DNA of 64,000 nucleotides from the NCBI GenBank assembly GCA_948474755.1, contig CAOLHI010001153.1, positions 496,001 through 560,000 of the forward strand. Direction: 5' to 3'. This DNA comes from Ctenosaura bakeri. Lineage: Eukaryota; Chordata; Lepidosauria; Squamata; Iguanidae. Positions 35,066 to 46,053 of the stretch are shown one piece after another. The notes beneath the pieces are model-generated. The model ran no database searches. It saw nothing but the letters and a program-made list of their open reading frames with translations, and was not told the DNA's origin. The first letter of the stretch is position 1, and each line of letters begins with the position of its first letter. The position numbers and the translations under genes are program-made.

Positions 35066-38000
35066 TTTTACTGCCATGATTCTATATACAAAGTTCAATA
35101 AAAGAGAATTTTCATAGTCCGTGTATCTTTTCTGGCCATTATTATTATTTGTTTCATTTCATGACTGTTACTGAAAATAATTTTGCTGTGGAGGTATATT
35201 AAAAATGATCCACAATGTGTGTCAAATATACTAGGCATTTCACATTTTAATAAGGAATTATTGAGCACATAGGCAATGTAAAATCTGATGTATGGTAGAT
35301 GTACAAGTCTCAGAATTAAGCAAACACAGTAAAAGTCTATAAGCCAGAATCAGTGTGGGGAGATTAGCTGTGGAAGTGAGGTCACAATTCATTGCAATAC
35401 ACACATTTTGGGGGTGTGTGCAGAAAGCATATTTTCTCTGTAAGGAAATTTCATAGGAAATCAGATTTCAAGTAACAAATTAATTTTAAACGAATTATTT
35501 CTAAGTCTGGTTTAGCAAGCCAAATCAGTGTTTTCAGAGTGATTTCAGCTCAGACCGTCTGTATGTTGTTGACCTGCAAGTTGCATCAGCTCTAGCCAGC
35601 ATATCCAATGAATGCTAGAAATGTTAGAAGGAATGGAATGCTAGAAGTTGCAATCCAACAAAATCTGGAGGGACACATGATTCCTGCCACTGAGCTAAAA
35701 GATAAGTGGCAGAGGAAACAAAGTTTTTATCCTTTGACAAACTGGAGTGAGTGATAGGAACTTAGTTGAATGTTGCAGAACGCTGAGAAATGGAATCCCT
35801 GAACTTTTATAGTATTCTTCGACAAAGGCACAGTCCAAGAAAGCCTGAGTTAGCATGGCCTGTGCACTTGATTCATGTAGAACAATCAGAGAACTGGGGC
35901 CTCCCTTCAGGTACGGGAACACATAGGCTTATTTGAGCAGTTTACTCAGCTCAGATTTAATCAAGGACAGGGCTTCTTTTAGTAATACATCTATGGGGTT
36001 GTTTTCCAGCTGCAGAATACCCTGTGGGTATGTGAGTTGAGTGGATTCATGCTTGTTGCCTTAATTGATAATTCTCAAGTAGATCTCACAATAATGGAAC
36101 TATTTATGATCCTAGCTAATTAGAATTATACTTTTGGTTTTTTAGACCTGCATATGCAGTACTATGCCATTTGCATTCCATGATACAACACACTGGAATC
36201 ACAAGACTCTTTGGGAAACTTAACACACACAAGTGGAGTGGGATGTTATACAGGCTTTTGTAGCAGTGATTTTTAATTCTAATTTTCACTGTGAGATTGC
36301 AGTTATAATTCTTGTCTGAAAAGTGCTTTTCTTTCAGATAATCATAGAAGTTCAGTTCTCTGTGCATGTATGTCTGTGTAATCACCTAGTGGGGGGTACT
36401 TGCTGTGGTACCACTAGTGAGTGCATCCCTTGCATTGCATGTGTTTCATGCCCTCACTGGAAGTATCCTCAGAGCTTCCAGGGCCAAATAGCCCTTAGAG
36501 CAATCCTGGAGCCTTCGAGTGGCAGAATTCCCTTCTATAAAGGTAGGGAGTCTCATTCTTGAATCATCCCAGAGGAATAGGGAAGGCATCCCACTAGCCT
36601 GAGAGAGCAGTGCATTAGCAGAGGAGGAGCAAGGTTGGAAGTGATCCAATAAAATATCTATCTGCAAGGGAGGATTCCTTATGAATACGTTCCTCTTTAG
36701 GATTACGGAGCATCCTCAAGAAGAAAGCTGTCCTCCTGTGGACATCCGATGCTGAAGTACCTATAGCTGAGGGTCCCAAGCAGCTTGCCTACAAAAGGCT
36801 CAGTCCAGGGCTAAAGGGTCAGTTAGAAATCATGTCTGTGTCTGGTTCTTGTTCACAGTTTCCAGATGGCTTGGTTCTTCCTCTGACTCCTTGGTGATCA
36901 TATCTGTCTTTCTCTGTGTTCTTTTTGATATCTTACTTATTTGAATTCTGTTCCACTTCCAGAATGTGGCCTTGTGTCACCATACTAGGTCTTCCTGCTT
37001 TCTGGTAAGGCTCAGCTAACTTCTCTCCTGCAGTACTTCTGGAGCTGTCCTAGCTGTGCCATTGCTAGGACAATTTAGCCTTTTCTAAGGCTGAGTGGTG
37101 GTGGTGGTGTTTATGCATGTTTAGTACAAGGATGTATACTTTTTTCTACTGAATTTCAGGACCAGGTTGAGATGATTTCTGCTCAAAACAATCAAGCATA
37201 GCTCACACCACATCTGCAGCACACTGCTGTGTATGATATTTGGTGGAATGGCAGTATCAGTCAAAATACGAATATTCCATATCCCAAGGAAGGGGAAAAA
37301 TGCAAATCCTGAATCACAGTGTGGCTTGGTGCTTTCATGCCTAAACAAGACTGAGAATTTTCATGAGTGACTCAGTTTGCTGTTTGTACTTCAACAGCTT
37401 GATCTTTGGCAGTTTAGCTTGGTAGGATGAGATTCAAGTCAGAAATTAGGAAGGTGTGTTGGATCATTTTCTCCTTTTTTTTGCTTCTACTAGTTCCAAG
37501 AAAGAGATACTGTGAAGACTATGAATCAGAACTCTTTGTAGCTGAAGAACAGTGTGGAAATGTGTATCCCCCTGAAATTTTTCTTGGCAGTTAACACCAG
37601 GACTTTTATAAGGCTTTGTAGAAAATGATCCTAATCCCCAACCTGTTAAAACATAGAGCAAAGAATATTTTTTTACCACAATACTTTCCATATTTCAGGT
37701 AGGGTTTTAAATATTTTAAAAACACTTCTAACATATGAACTGCTTGCAGTCTGGTCTGCCTGAAAGCTATGCTCAGTGGTTTCTTTGTATCTCAGATATG
37801 TAAGGACTAGTTTTGGTTACTGGAATTTTAGTCATGACACACCACACGTGCACAAATGCCAACTAGAGTGACATATGCTGCCATTGAAAAGTACTCTAAA
37901 GTGGAAGCCTGGAACATTTTAAGGCATGAATGTTATGAGATGCATGTGTGAGTTCACCTTCAGCTACAAAATTCTGCAAAGAACACCTTTCTGTGGTAAA

Positions 38001-40132
38001 TCAATACCAGCTTACAATAAGAAAGTGCTTTTTATTGGTCTTAGTTGGTCAATTAGAATTTGTGGCACATACGTATCTCATTCAAGTATTGCAGTTGTTT
38101 TCTTTTGCATTTCTTTGTGTTGCTTGAGAAGTAGTAGAAGCATTGTCTTGGCCTTTTCCCTGAGGATACTTTCAGGGCCCTGCATCCAACCTGCACCTGT
38201 CTGCCACATGCTTCTCATTGCTGTTGGCTGGTAAGGAAGTCACCCTGTTCCCCAGCTTGGATACTGCTTAGCAGCAGCCAATCCCACTCCCCTTCTCCCC
38301 CCAACTGCCTCCTGCATAAACTCTTTTATCCTGTCCTGTCCTACAGGGACTGCATCAAGCAGAGTCTGATGAAGAAACAGCAATAAAGTTGAATTTCCAA
38401 AAATTTATCTCTAAAACTATAAAGAATTAGTTTGAGAGGATGTGGTTCAACTTGAATGTTCTTGCTGTGGGGACTGGGTTTAGTACTAAAGGAGAAATGG
38501 GTATTTTAGTCTTTCCAAGCACATGTAAGGAACCCTAAAATGATGTCATAATGGGTATTTGGGTTTAGAACTAATTTGTTCAAGCATCTTCAGTGATGGT
38601 CACAGTAAAGATTCCTTGTACTGCCTTGACAAACAGTGGTTGCAGTGTATTGCTGCTATTTGCCAGCAATGGCTTCATCTGCAAAACGTGGTTCTATAGA
38701 ATTCCTCCTTTTCCCGTCTCCAGAAATGTTTTGTGCTGCTTCCATGCTGCTTTTTTTAAAATGGGAAAAAGAATTTGGTATGTGTGTATTTTTTTTAAGG
38801 ATGCACTGCATATTTTTCATACACATTGTTTATATACATCTAGTCATTATATCTAGTTTTCTGTGTACTTTTCCAACTGAGCATATTTTATAGGGTTCAC
38901 CCCCCCCCACATCAATGAAATGAAATGCAAGTCCCAAAATTTATGGGCTTCCAGCCCTCATCAGGTGTTGTGGATCCAAGAAATATGTGCACAGACTTAT
39001 TCTCACACCACTCATGTGAAGTTTTCACAGATCTTTTATCTCGTGCTGTGTAAGCACTGAATTACAGTTGGGACTCTAAGTTTGTGTCAGGAAGAAGCTT
39101 TTGCCTCCTTTCATAGTAACTGCTATGTAAACTTTGCTATTGTAGTTCTATTTCCAGTGTCATTATTCTGTGTAAAAACATTCTCAAATGTTTTGCTTTG
39201 TGCAAACAAGGCGCTGAGTCAGTGGGATTTGCAACCTGTTCCAAGAAAAATAGTTTAGGCATACACTGTTTTCAAGGACATTCTACTTCAGAACAAGCCC
39301 CCAATCACATTTTTAATTAAAAGTAGATGTGAATGGCACAATATTTGCTTATTTTTTTCTCCTTCTATTGTCATCTTGTGTTTTCTTCTCCTACTCTTAA
39401 TTAGCCATTGCCACTCTAGAAACAAGAGTATAGTTTCACTGCTGTATGTGTTTAAAATAAATTTTTACAGCTGCTTTTTTTTTTTATCTTTTGAATGAAA
39501 TACATTAAAATAACTAACACAGTTCACAGAATACAACAAATTCTTATCCACTTTAAGAAAGAGTAGATTTGCCTGGAGCATTTTATTAATTAACCCCAAG
39601 AGTCTTTTGGTCTGAATGTTGGAGGGTCATGCATTTTTCATTAGCACTGTGAATAAAGAAATCTTGAGTGTGGCTGCAAGAGGTTAAGCATTCCAAAGTC
39701 TAAATGAGCTGAGGTCTTGGTTGATTAATTACAAGTACTTCACTTTTCATGACAGGAATGAGAGAAGTTGTCATTTCAAAGTGGAAATATTTTGAAAGAT
39801 ACCTGATAGGAGGACTGGAGCCACAGAAATGTGCAGCAAGTTTCATGATGGGCTCACACAGGGTTTGAATTTCTGTTTTCTACACACGAGTAATGTCATG
39901 TGGTTTGTTTTTTTTAAATGAGGAAACTTTCAGATGCACATGGGTGGTGGTCTTCCTGTTGGTAGAAAGCACAGGAAGATTAAAAAACAACTTCTAGGTG
40001 TGAGCATACCTTTATGTGCATTTAAAGGAACTTTGGATTGTATCTGCTGTTTCCAAAGCCACTTCTAGCTCATTTAAATATTTTACATATGCAAAGTTGA
40101 TAGGCCTTTTGGGGGTTTTTTGCATTACTTAT
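35066..40132. other. Intron-like sequence, mostly anonymous
   Basis: Apart from the repeat fragment at 35578-35680, nothing is classifiable. 36390-36800 is GC-richer and may be an unclassified old element. GGTGG runs lie near 37097 and a T/A run near 39475. No exon with FERM or other recognisable peptide was seen. Confidence 0.5.
35578..35680. repeat. Fragment of the GTAGTCCAACA repeat
   Basis: CAAGTTGCATCAGCTCTAGC, then CCAGCATATCCAATGAATG, then GAAGTTGCAATCCAACAAAA, followed by TCTGGAGGGACACATG. Same family as 2219-2306 and 19293-19380. Confidence 0.5.
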
Positions 40133-40470
40133 TGTCGGGTGGTCCCTCCATATTTAGTATGGGATAGTATTTAGTATGGGATATGTAGTATTAGTATGTA
40201 GCTGCTTGCTTGTAACCAAGAATGTGGACTAGAGACCATTAGGTCAACAACACCTGCAATTCAGCACTGATAAGAAATACCAGCCTGAGTTAGTTCCTCC
40301 AAGGTCATTTGCTGTCTGCTTACTGTGGGAACAGATTCGCCTTGCTTATAATGTCTGGTCTCTGCAAATTGCCTCCAGTTCGACCACTGAAGTTTTATAC
40401 ACGCATCACGCTCTAAATAAATCATGTATTAGCATTGGTACATTTGTGTGTGTGATCTCGGTTCCTGACA
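40133..40470 (+). repeat. 5' LTR of a Ty3/gypsy retrotransposon
   Basis: The block begins TGTCGGGTGG and ends GGTTCCTGACA, so it has TG...CA ends with short inverted termini (TGTCRGG/CCTGACA). It is 338 bp long, carries an AATAAA-type signal near 40424, and sits 30 bp before the first gag ATG. I could not recognise a tRNA primer-binding site just after it; the next bases read GAGTGATCAAACTGC. No matching 3' LTR is present in the window, so the boundary rests on the terminal bases and position rather than on an alignment of two LTRs. Confidence 0.7.
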
Positions 40471-40500
40471 GAGTGATCAAACTGCATTAAAACTAACAAC

Positions 40501-41825
40501 ATGCATCAAATAAGTGAAGAAGACCAGGAAGTCGAAGTTCCAGGTGAGGAAATTGCTGAAGGAGACGAGACAGCCCCTAGCCAGGCTGTTGATGTAAGAC
40601 CCAAGACATGGCCTTTGCTCCCTGCAATAACCCCGACCAGAGGTCGGACTTGGGCCTGGGGAGAGAGACCAGAAACTGCACAGCGCCACCGATGTCGAGC
40701 TACAAGATGGGATACATCAATAGATGAGATCAACCTGATGGAACAACTTCAGGCCAGGGAAGTAGAAGTGGAAAAGCAGAGAGAGGAAATTTTCCAACTA
40801 AGGGCTCAGTTGTGTGACTGGAGGCTTCTTGTGCCTCAGGTTGGATGAGCACCTCCTCAAGTTCCAGCACCAGCAGCTGCAGCTGCCCTTGTAGCCCCAC
40901 TGTAGCTGCTGCCCCTCCTGGAATGCTGGCACCAACCGTGGGGGCCCGACCTTTCAGGGAGCTGAAGACCACCTATGATGGTGATGTGACCAAGTTGTCG
41001 TATTTCCTCAACATGGCATCTAACTACATTATCGACTACAGGAACAGTTTCCCTGATGACGCTGCCAGGACTAGATACCTGAGCCATCAGCTCAAAGGAG
41101 AAGCAGCGGAGTGGGTTGCTGGCTTGTTTGACTCATGAGCTGAAGAAACAGCTGATCTGCAGCTGTTCATGCACCAACTTAGAGAATGATTTGAGGATCC
41201 TTTCTTTCTAGAAAAAGCCAGATACCAACTGAAAAAATTGCATCAGGGGAAAGGAACCGTGGGAGAGTACTCACGAGAATTCAGGAGGTTAGCAGCGAAG
41301 GTGCCTGAATGGAGAGATGACATTCTCAAGCAATTTTTTCGAGATGGATTGAACCCTATCATCCTTGATCGGTGCTTGACCCAAGGGGACCCTGCCAGCC
41401 TCTTGGGATGGATGAAACTAGCCGGGGAAGTGGAAATCATCATGGAGAGTATTCAGCTCACCCGGCAGAGGCAAGCTCAAGAATTTGGACACTGCATACC
41501 TGGACAGCGGAAAACCACCTTCCTGAGCAGTGAGGAGAAGAAAAAACAACTCAAAGAAGAAACCTGCTTTCAATGTGGGAAGAAAGGACACATTGCCAGT
41601 GAATGCCTGGGATCAAAGAAACTCACTGAAGCAAAGTCAAGTACTTCCTCCACCAGACCTCCATCTTGCAAAGCTGACACCTTGAAGCCATCAACCAAAC
41701 GCCCTTCTGGAGGCACCGCTGGGGGAACTTGTGATGGTGAGGACAGCCCTCCGACTACATCTGATGCAGAAAGTGATGATTGGGACCAAACATGTTTATG
41801 TAACAGTAACTCTCCAGGGGAATGA
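40501..41825 (+). pseudogene. gag of Ty3/gypsy element, disrupted
   Basis: Gag packages the element RNA into particles. A first ATG at 40501 opens a 115-codon acidic, glutamate-rich segment with a short coiled-coil-like stretch (about residues 75-105), ending at a TGA near 40848. The reading continues in another frame from about 40845 with a capsid-type region, including SYFLNMASNYI and FPDDAARTRYL. That region is interrupted by in-frame TGA codons at 41136-41138 and 41187-41189. A CCHC zinc knuckle (CX2CX4HX4C, beginning CFQCGKKGH) lies at 41565-41606. The capsid part resembles the sushi/PEG10-like branch of gypsy Gag from memory. The frame change and two stops make this a dead copy. Confidence 0.85.
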
Positions 41826-42999
41826 TGGCAAATTACGGATATGCAGAGCCTTGGTAGACTCTGGCTGCACATGCAGCCTGTTAAATCCCGCATTGGCAAA
41901 AGAACTTGATGTGCAGTTTGAGCCCCTAAAGCAGTGGTTCTCAACCTGTGGGTCGCGATCCCTTTGGGGGTCGAACGACCCTTTCACAGGGGTTGCCTAA
42001 GACCATTGGAAAATACGTATTTCCGATGGTCTTAGGTTCCATTCCCTCCTTGGTGGTGGTGCGCAAGCGTGAGCCACGCGCTCGCGTCCTCCTGCCCCCT
42101 TTGGCGGGAGCGCGTGCGGCCACAGCATCGCCACAGCAGGAGTGGTGGTGCGTAAGCGTGAGCCACACGCTCGCGTCCTCTGCCTCCTGTTCAGAAAGGA
42201 CTGAAATCGCTCCCCTTCTCCACTACTGGGAGAACCTCCTGTCTGATGGGCCAGCTTGGGGGGGCAGCAGCATGGGGGGCAGGCCCCCTCCTCGCCACAG
42301 CCCCTGCCCCACTCACCATGGAGAGGGGCGCTGTGGAAGGGCTGGGGGGCGAGCTGCACCCGGCGCAAAAGGCAAAGGCGTTGGGATTCCTCTCCCCCCG
42401 GCCAGGGTCGACACTCTGGAAACTTTTCCCACACTGCCCCCCCAGCGGAAACGAGAGCGAAGCAGAAACAGAGCCCGGGGGGGTTCTCGGAGTTTTTTCC
42501 CGGGGAAGACGCGCGGCTCCTCTTTCCCTCCCTGCCCCCCCGTTCCTGGCTGGCGAGGCGGCCTTTCCCGGGGGCGGGGGAGGCATTGTAAATAATAAAT
42601 CAATAATTTTATGGTTGGGGGTCACCACAACATGAAGAACTGTATTAAAGGGTCGCGGCATTAGGAAGGTTGAGAACCACTGCCCTAAAGAGAACCATAA
42701 AGTTATCTCAAATGGATGGCTCTCTGATGGCAGGGGGCCCAGTAAGGGAAAGAACTAAACCCATTCCTGTTCAAGTGGGAAACTATCAGGGAAAAATACA
42801 TTTCATAGTGCCCAGAACCATTGGATTTCAATTAGTTCTTGGGTATGACTGGTTAAGGAAACACAGCCCCCAAATTGACTGGACACATGGCTTGCTCAAG
42901 CATACACATGACATAAAACAGATGCCCGAAAAATTCGCCCCCCTTTCTGCACTCACTTTAACCCTTGAGGAGTTGCAGAAAATCCCTTTAGAGTATTGA
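41731..42999 (+). pseudogene. Aspartic protease region of Ty3/gypsy element, split by a hAT insertion
   Basis: The frame overlapping the end of gag contains ALVDSGCTCSLLN, a retropepsin active-site motif of the DSG type (Asp-Ser-Gly at 41857-41865). After about 20 further residues the reading is broken at 41931 by a 751-bp DNA transposon and resumes at 42691. The C-terminal half contains FIVPRTIGFQLVLGYDWLRKH, typical of the flap-to-C-terminal part of gypsy proteases just before reverse transcriptase. Since the transposon is flanked by an 8-bp duplication of gypsy sequence, it inserted after gypsy had integrated. The enzyme would cleave the polyprotein; this copy cannot make it intact. Confidence 0.85.
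41932..42682 (-). mobile_element. SPIN-type non-autonomous hAT transposon with GC-rich interior
   Basis: The ends are CAGTGGTTCTCAACCTGTGG on the left and GAAGGTTGAGAACCACTG on the right. The flanking octamer CCCTAAAG is duplicated exactly at 41924-41931 and 42683-42690, a hAT signature. About 75 bp at the right end, read on the minus strand, and about 110 bp at the left end agree closely with what I remember of the SPIN (Space Invader) family, including the GGGTCGCGGCATTAG and CCGATGGTCTTAGG blocks. The middle (about 42045-42595) is not the usual AT-rich SPIN interior. It is very GC- and CpG-rich and includes a tandem pair of roughly 90-bp units starting near 42051 and 42143. Several overlapping open frames there are by-products of GC content. 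It encodes no transposase. Confidence 0.85.
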
Positions 43000-43002
43000 G
43001 AC

Positions 43003-44340
43003 TTGCAAAAAGCTTTTGAAAACCATGAAGCAGACAAATTGCCCCCTCATAGAGACTTTGATTGCAGACTCAGGCTAATAGATGGGGCCAAAATACCTAA
43101 ACCAAAAATATATCCAAAGAACAAGCAAGAACTGGCTGCCTTAAAAAAGTTCCTGAACAAAAATTTACAACCTGGATTTATAAAACCTTCATCCGCTCTG
43201 ACCGCTAGTCCCATATTTTTCCAAGATAAAAAAGATGGCAATGAACCTAGGCTTACCGTAAACTACAATTTAATTAATCAGGCAGTGCTGACTAACATTT
43301 ACCCGATTCCTTTGACTAAGGATGTGCTTGATAAAGGGTAAATTCTTTACAAAGCTAGACCTCAAAGAGGCTTTCCACAGAATTCGTATGGATCCTGAGA
43401 GTGAGTGGTTGACTACATTCTCAACCCCACTGGGAAATTACCAATGGCTGTTCTCCCTTTACAAGCTGGCCCCGCTGCTTTCCAAATGTTTCTCAATTCT
43501 GTGCTACAAGATCTGCTCTACGAGGGTGTTGTTGTTTACCTAGGTGACAACTTAATCTATTCAGAAATGCTAGAACAACACACCCAACTTGTATGCACTG
43601 TACTGCGAAAACTCATAGACAATGAACTTGTTGTTAAACTCTCCAAATGCGAGTTTAACACTCAAACTTTTGATTATCTAGGATACTGCATTTGCGACAA
43701 CACCCTGAACATGGACCCTGCCAAAATTGATACGATACTTAAATGGCCGGTCCTTAAAACTAGAAAGCAGCTCCAACAATTCCTTGGCTTTGCAAACTTC
43801 TATCGTAACTTTATAGAAGGCCTCCCCTTCACTAACCTCTTGAAAAAGCAACAGACACCAAAACTAGCAGAAGCAACCGCACCGACTGGTCTGATAGATG
43901 CCAACGGCATTTGATACTCTCAAGAAAAAATTTACCTCTGAGCCACTTCTCTTGTTTCCTGACTCTTCCAAAGAATTCATAATACAAACCGATGCATCTG
44001 ACTTTGCTATGGATGCTGTTCTGCTATAAAAAGACACTGATAACCATCTGAAGCCATGCGCCTTTATTTCAAAAAAGTTTTCAGAACAACGCAACTGGCC
44101 TATCTGGGAGAAAGAGGCAATGGCCATCCATTTTTCCCTGTCCTCCTGGAGACACTTACTTGAAGGTGGACTAACCATCGTAATCTTGAAACACTAAAAA
44201 ATGCCAAAAAATTAACCCCAAAACAAGCAAGCTGGGCTGAATTTTTCCAGCGCTTCAGATTCAAGATTGTCTTTAAACCTGGCAAAAATAGCACTCTTGC
44301 AGATCCTCTTTTGAGGCTACCCTGCTACGAGCCTCACTCC
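43003..44340 (+). pseudogene. Reverse transcriptase and RNase H of Ty3/gypsy element, frameshifted
   Basis: Palm and finger motifs appear in order across several frames: FIKPSSALTASPIFF, then RLTVNYNLIN near 43250, then KLDLKEAFHRI near 43355, then PLQAGPAAFQMFLN near 43470. The catalytic box reads YLGD at 43537-43548 instead of the usual [YF]xDD, so the first of the paired aspartates is a glycine. The connection follows (QQFLGFANFYRNFIEGL), then an RNase H domain with [14 protein letters not shown] near 43985 and WPIWEKEAMAIHF near 44100, interrupted by stops. Frame changes occur near 43330-43400. RT would copy the element RNA and RNase H would remove it. This copy is inactive both by frame and by the altered active site. 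Confidence 0.9.
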
Positions 44341-44705
44341 ACTTCTCCTATATCATCTGATAAGCCTCTTGTTTTCTCCCAAAACCTTTGGATTACAAGT
44401 AACTACACGTGCACAACAAAAAGCACGTACAAATGCTTCTACCCTCCTTGATTCTGCTTTTCAACAATCCCTCAAATCTGCTTACCAAAATGACAACTGG
44501 CTTAACTCTCACAAAGACTCTATCACCTGGTTTAATGACCTGGCTTTCATCGGGACCAAAATTTATGTGCTACCCCCATGTTGTTCTGAAATCCTACAAA
44601 GATACCATGATTCCAAACCTGCTGGCCATTTCGGATTTCTAAAAACTCTGCACTCTATTAGAAAACTGTTCCACTGGCCAGGTCTCACAAGCAAGGTCAC
44701 CAGTG
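44341..44705 (+). pseudogene. Integrase N-terminus of Ty3/gypsy element, 3'-truncated
   Basis: A frame starting near 44369 reads into the zinc-binding head of a gypsy integrase. It includes LPPCCSEILQRYHDSKPAGHF, with the paired histidines near 44606 and 44626, and then LHSIRKLFHWPGL. Similarity ends at about 44705, before the CxxC half of the HHCC domain and before the DDE core. No chromodomain, 3' UTR or 3' LTR follows, so roughly the last third of the element is missing. The sequence downstream ends at 45144 in what looks like the terminus of a pogo-like element, which may have replaced it. Confidence 0.82.
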
Positions 44706-45144
44706 ATGGCTGCTGGTGGCTCTCTCCAGCCTTGGCCTGGAGGAGAGCACTATGCCATATAAACAGCCCCCTGCCCTTTCCCCACTACTTCCAATGAGGA
44801 AGCCTGGATCCCACTCAGTGCCTTTGTTACCCAAGTCTTCTGTGGATGGGAACGAAGTAATTAGAGCCAACTCCAATGGCAGCAGTGGCAGGGGTAGGAC
44901 TGCCAGCTGCCCACTTCTGCCTTTGAGCTAGTGGCTGCAGCACTCCTGTTCATTTGTTCAGCAGGATAGAAATGCAAGGATCTGTGAAATGGCAGAAGGT
45001 GTGGATTTCCACCATTTCATGGATTATTTGGTCTCTCTTCAGTCTCACAGATACAGTACAGGTACATGTATGTTGTAGCTCCAAAAGTTTAGGATTTTGG
45101 AGCATTTCTCGTTTTGGATTTCTTGATAAGGGATACTCAACCTG
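44706..45144. mobile_element. Fragment ending in a pogo-like terminus, abutting the truncated gypsy element
   Basis: The right end GGATTTCTTGATAAGGGATACTCAACCTG matches, in short pieces, a TIR class I know from Tigger/MER2-like elements (GATAAGGGATACTCAACCTG, 45125-45144). It is preceded by GGATTTTGGAGCATTTC. The inverted partner is not found on the left. The left 250 bp is GC-richer and unclassified. Where gypsy ends and this begins is placed by loss of integrase similarity. Confidence 0.45.
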
Positions 45145-45565
45145 AATTTTTCAAAAAAATATATGCAATTTTAATCTGGATGCATACAATAATCCCTTCT
45201 TCAATTAACTTTATGGTTTTAATTCAGGAATTTTGATAAGGAAGAAGATAAATTCCTGCATAAGCAGTAAATAAATAGTGCTTTCTAGCCAATGGTTACT
45301 TAGATATAGTTATTAAGTTAGCTCTTAGAACTTAAATATTTATAAGCACCTGTAAATATGTCAAAAGAGAGGGGACCATCAACAGAAATCCTCAAGGCAA
45401 ACAGAGATGAATGAAAAACCAAATGCTACTCCATTTTTAAGTTGTGTTCCAGTCATAGGGCACATGACAGAGAAGAGGAAAGTGTATTGAATGGATCCTC
45501 TGTCACTAAGCAGATGGGTTTTGAAGTCATTTTTATCATCATAGTCAAATACTAACAGCTTCCAG

Positions 45566-46053
45566 TGACACAGGAAAGGTTAATTTTTATTAGTGATTCT
45601 GTGTGGCTTGGTAGTTTAAAGCTGAGAAAAGATAGGAAGGCGGCGAACAGACCAGGGGAGTGAATTTCTTCTGTTGCTATCCTACTTAGCTCATGCTTTC
45701 ACACTGTGATTTTCTTGATTTCTTCTATACTGTATAAACCTGGGGAGTCCATCTTTCATAGGCTTCACACTGAGATAGCATGCATCCTGGCTCAGGGGCT
45801 GCCAGTAGTGAGCCATGGGAAATTGGATTGCTGGCCTAAGACAGTCTGGGTACAATTAGATGTTTAGGGGTTCAGTTCTACCATTGTCTGTGAGAGATGC
45901 TGGACATTATCAGCAAGAAAGATGGAGTACTTCTCTACTGTATTCCATTTGCTGCATCATTTATGACCAATAAAGCTTATCTAAAAGTAGTGCCACATGT
46001 CAGTCTTCAATGCCAAATGAATTCTTGGGAGCCCTGGAATTACACCTAGTTCA
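45566..46053 (+). repeat. LTR-like dispersed repeat, copy 2 (candidate solo LTR)
   Basis: Counterpart of the 3.75-kb copy, roughly 70% similar by eye in shared blocks. It carries CTGTATAAACCTGGG (a possible TATA box) near 45730 and CCAATAAAGCTTATC about 235 bp later, an order expected for U3-R-U5 of an LTR. It ends at CCTAGTTCA. Confidence 0.6.

Noticed and set aside
41948..42661. Overlapping open frames of up to 215 codons
   Set aside because: Confined to the GC-rich interior of the SPIN-type element, open in many frames at once, with low-complexity Gly/Pro/Arg-rich peptides.
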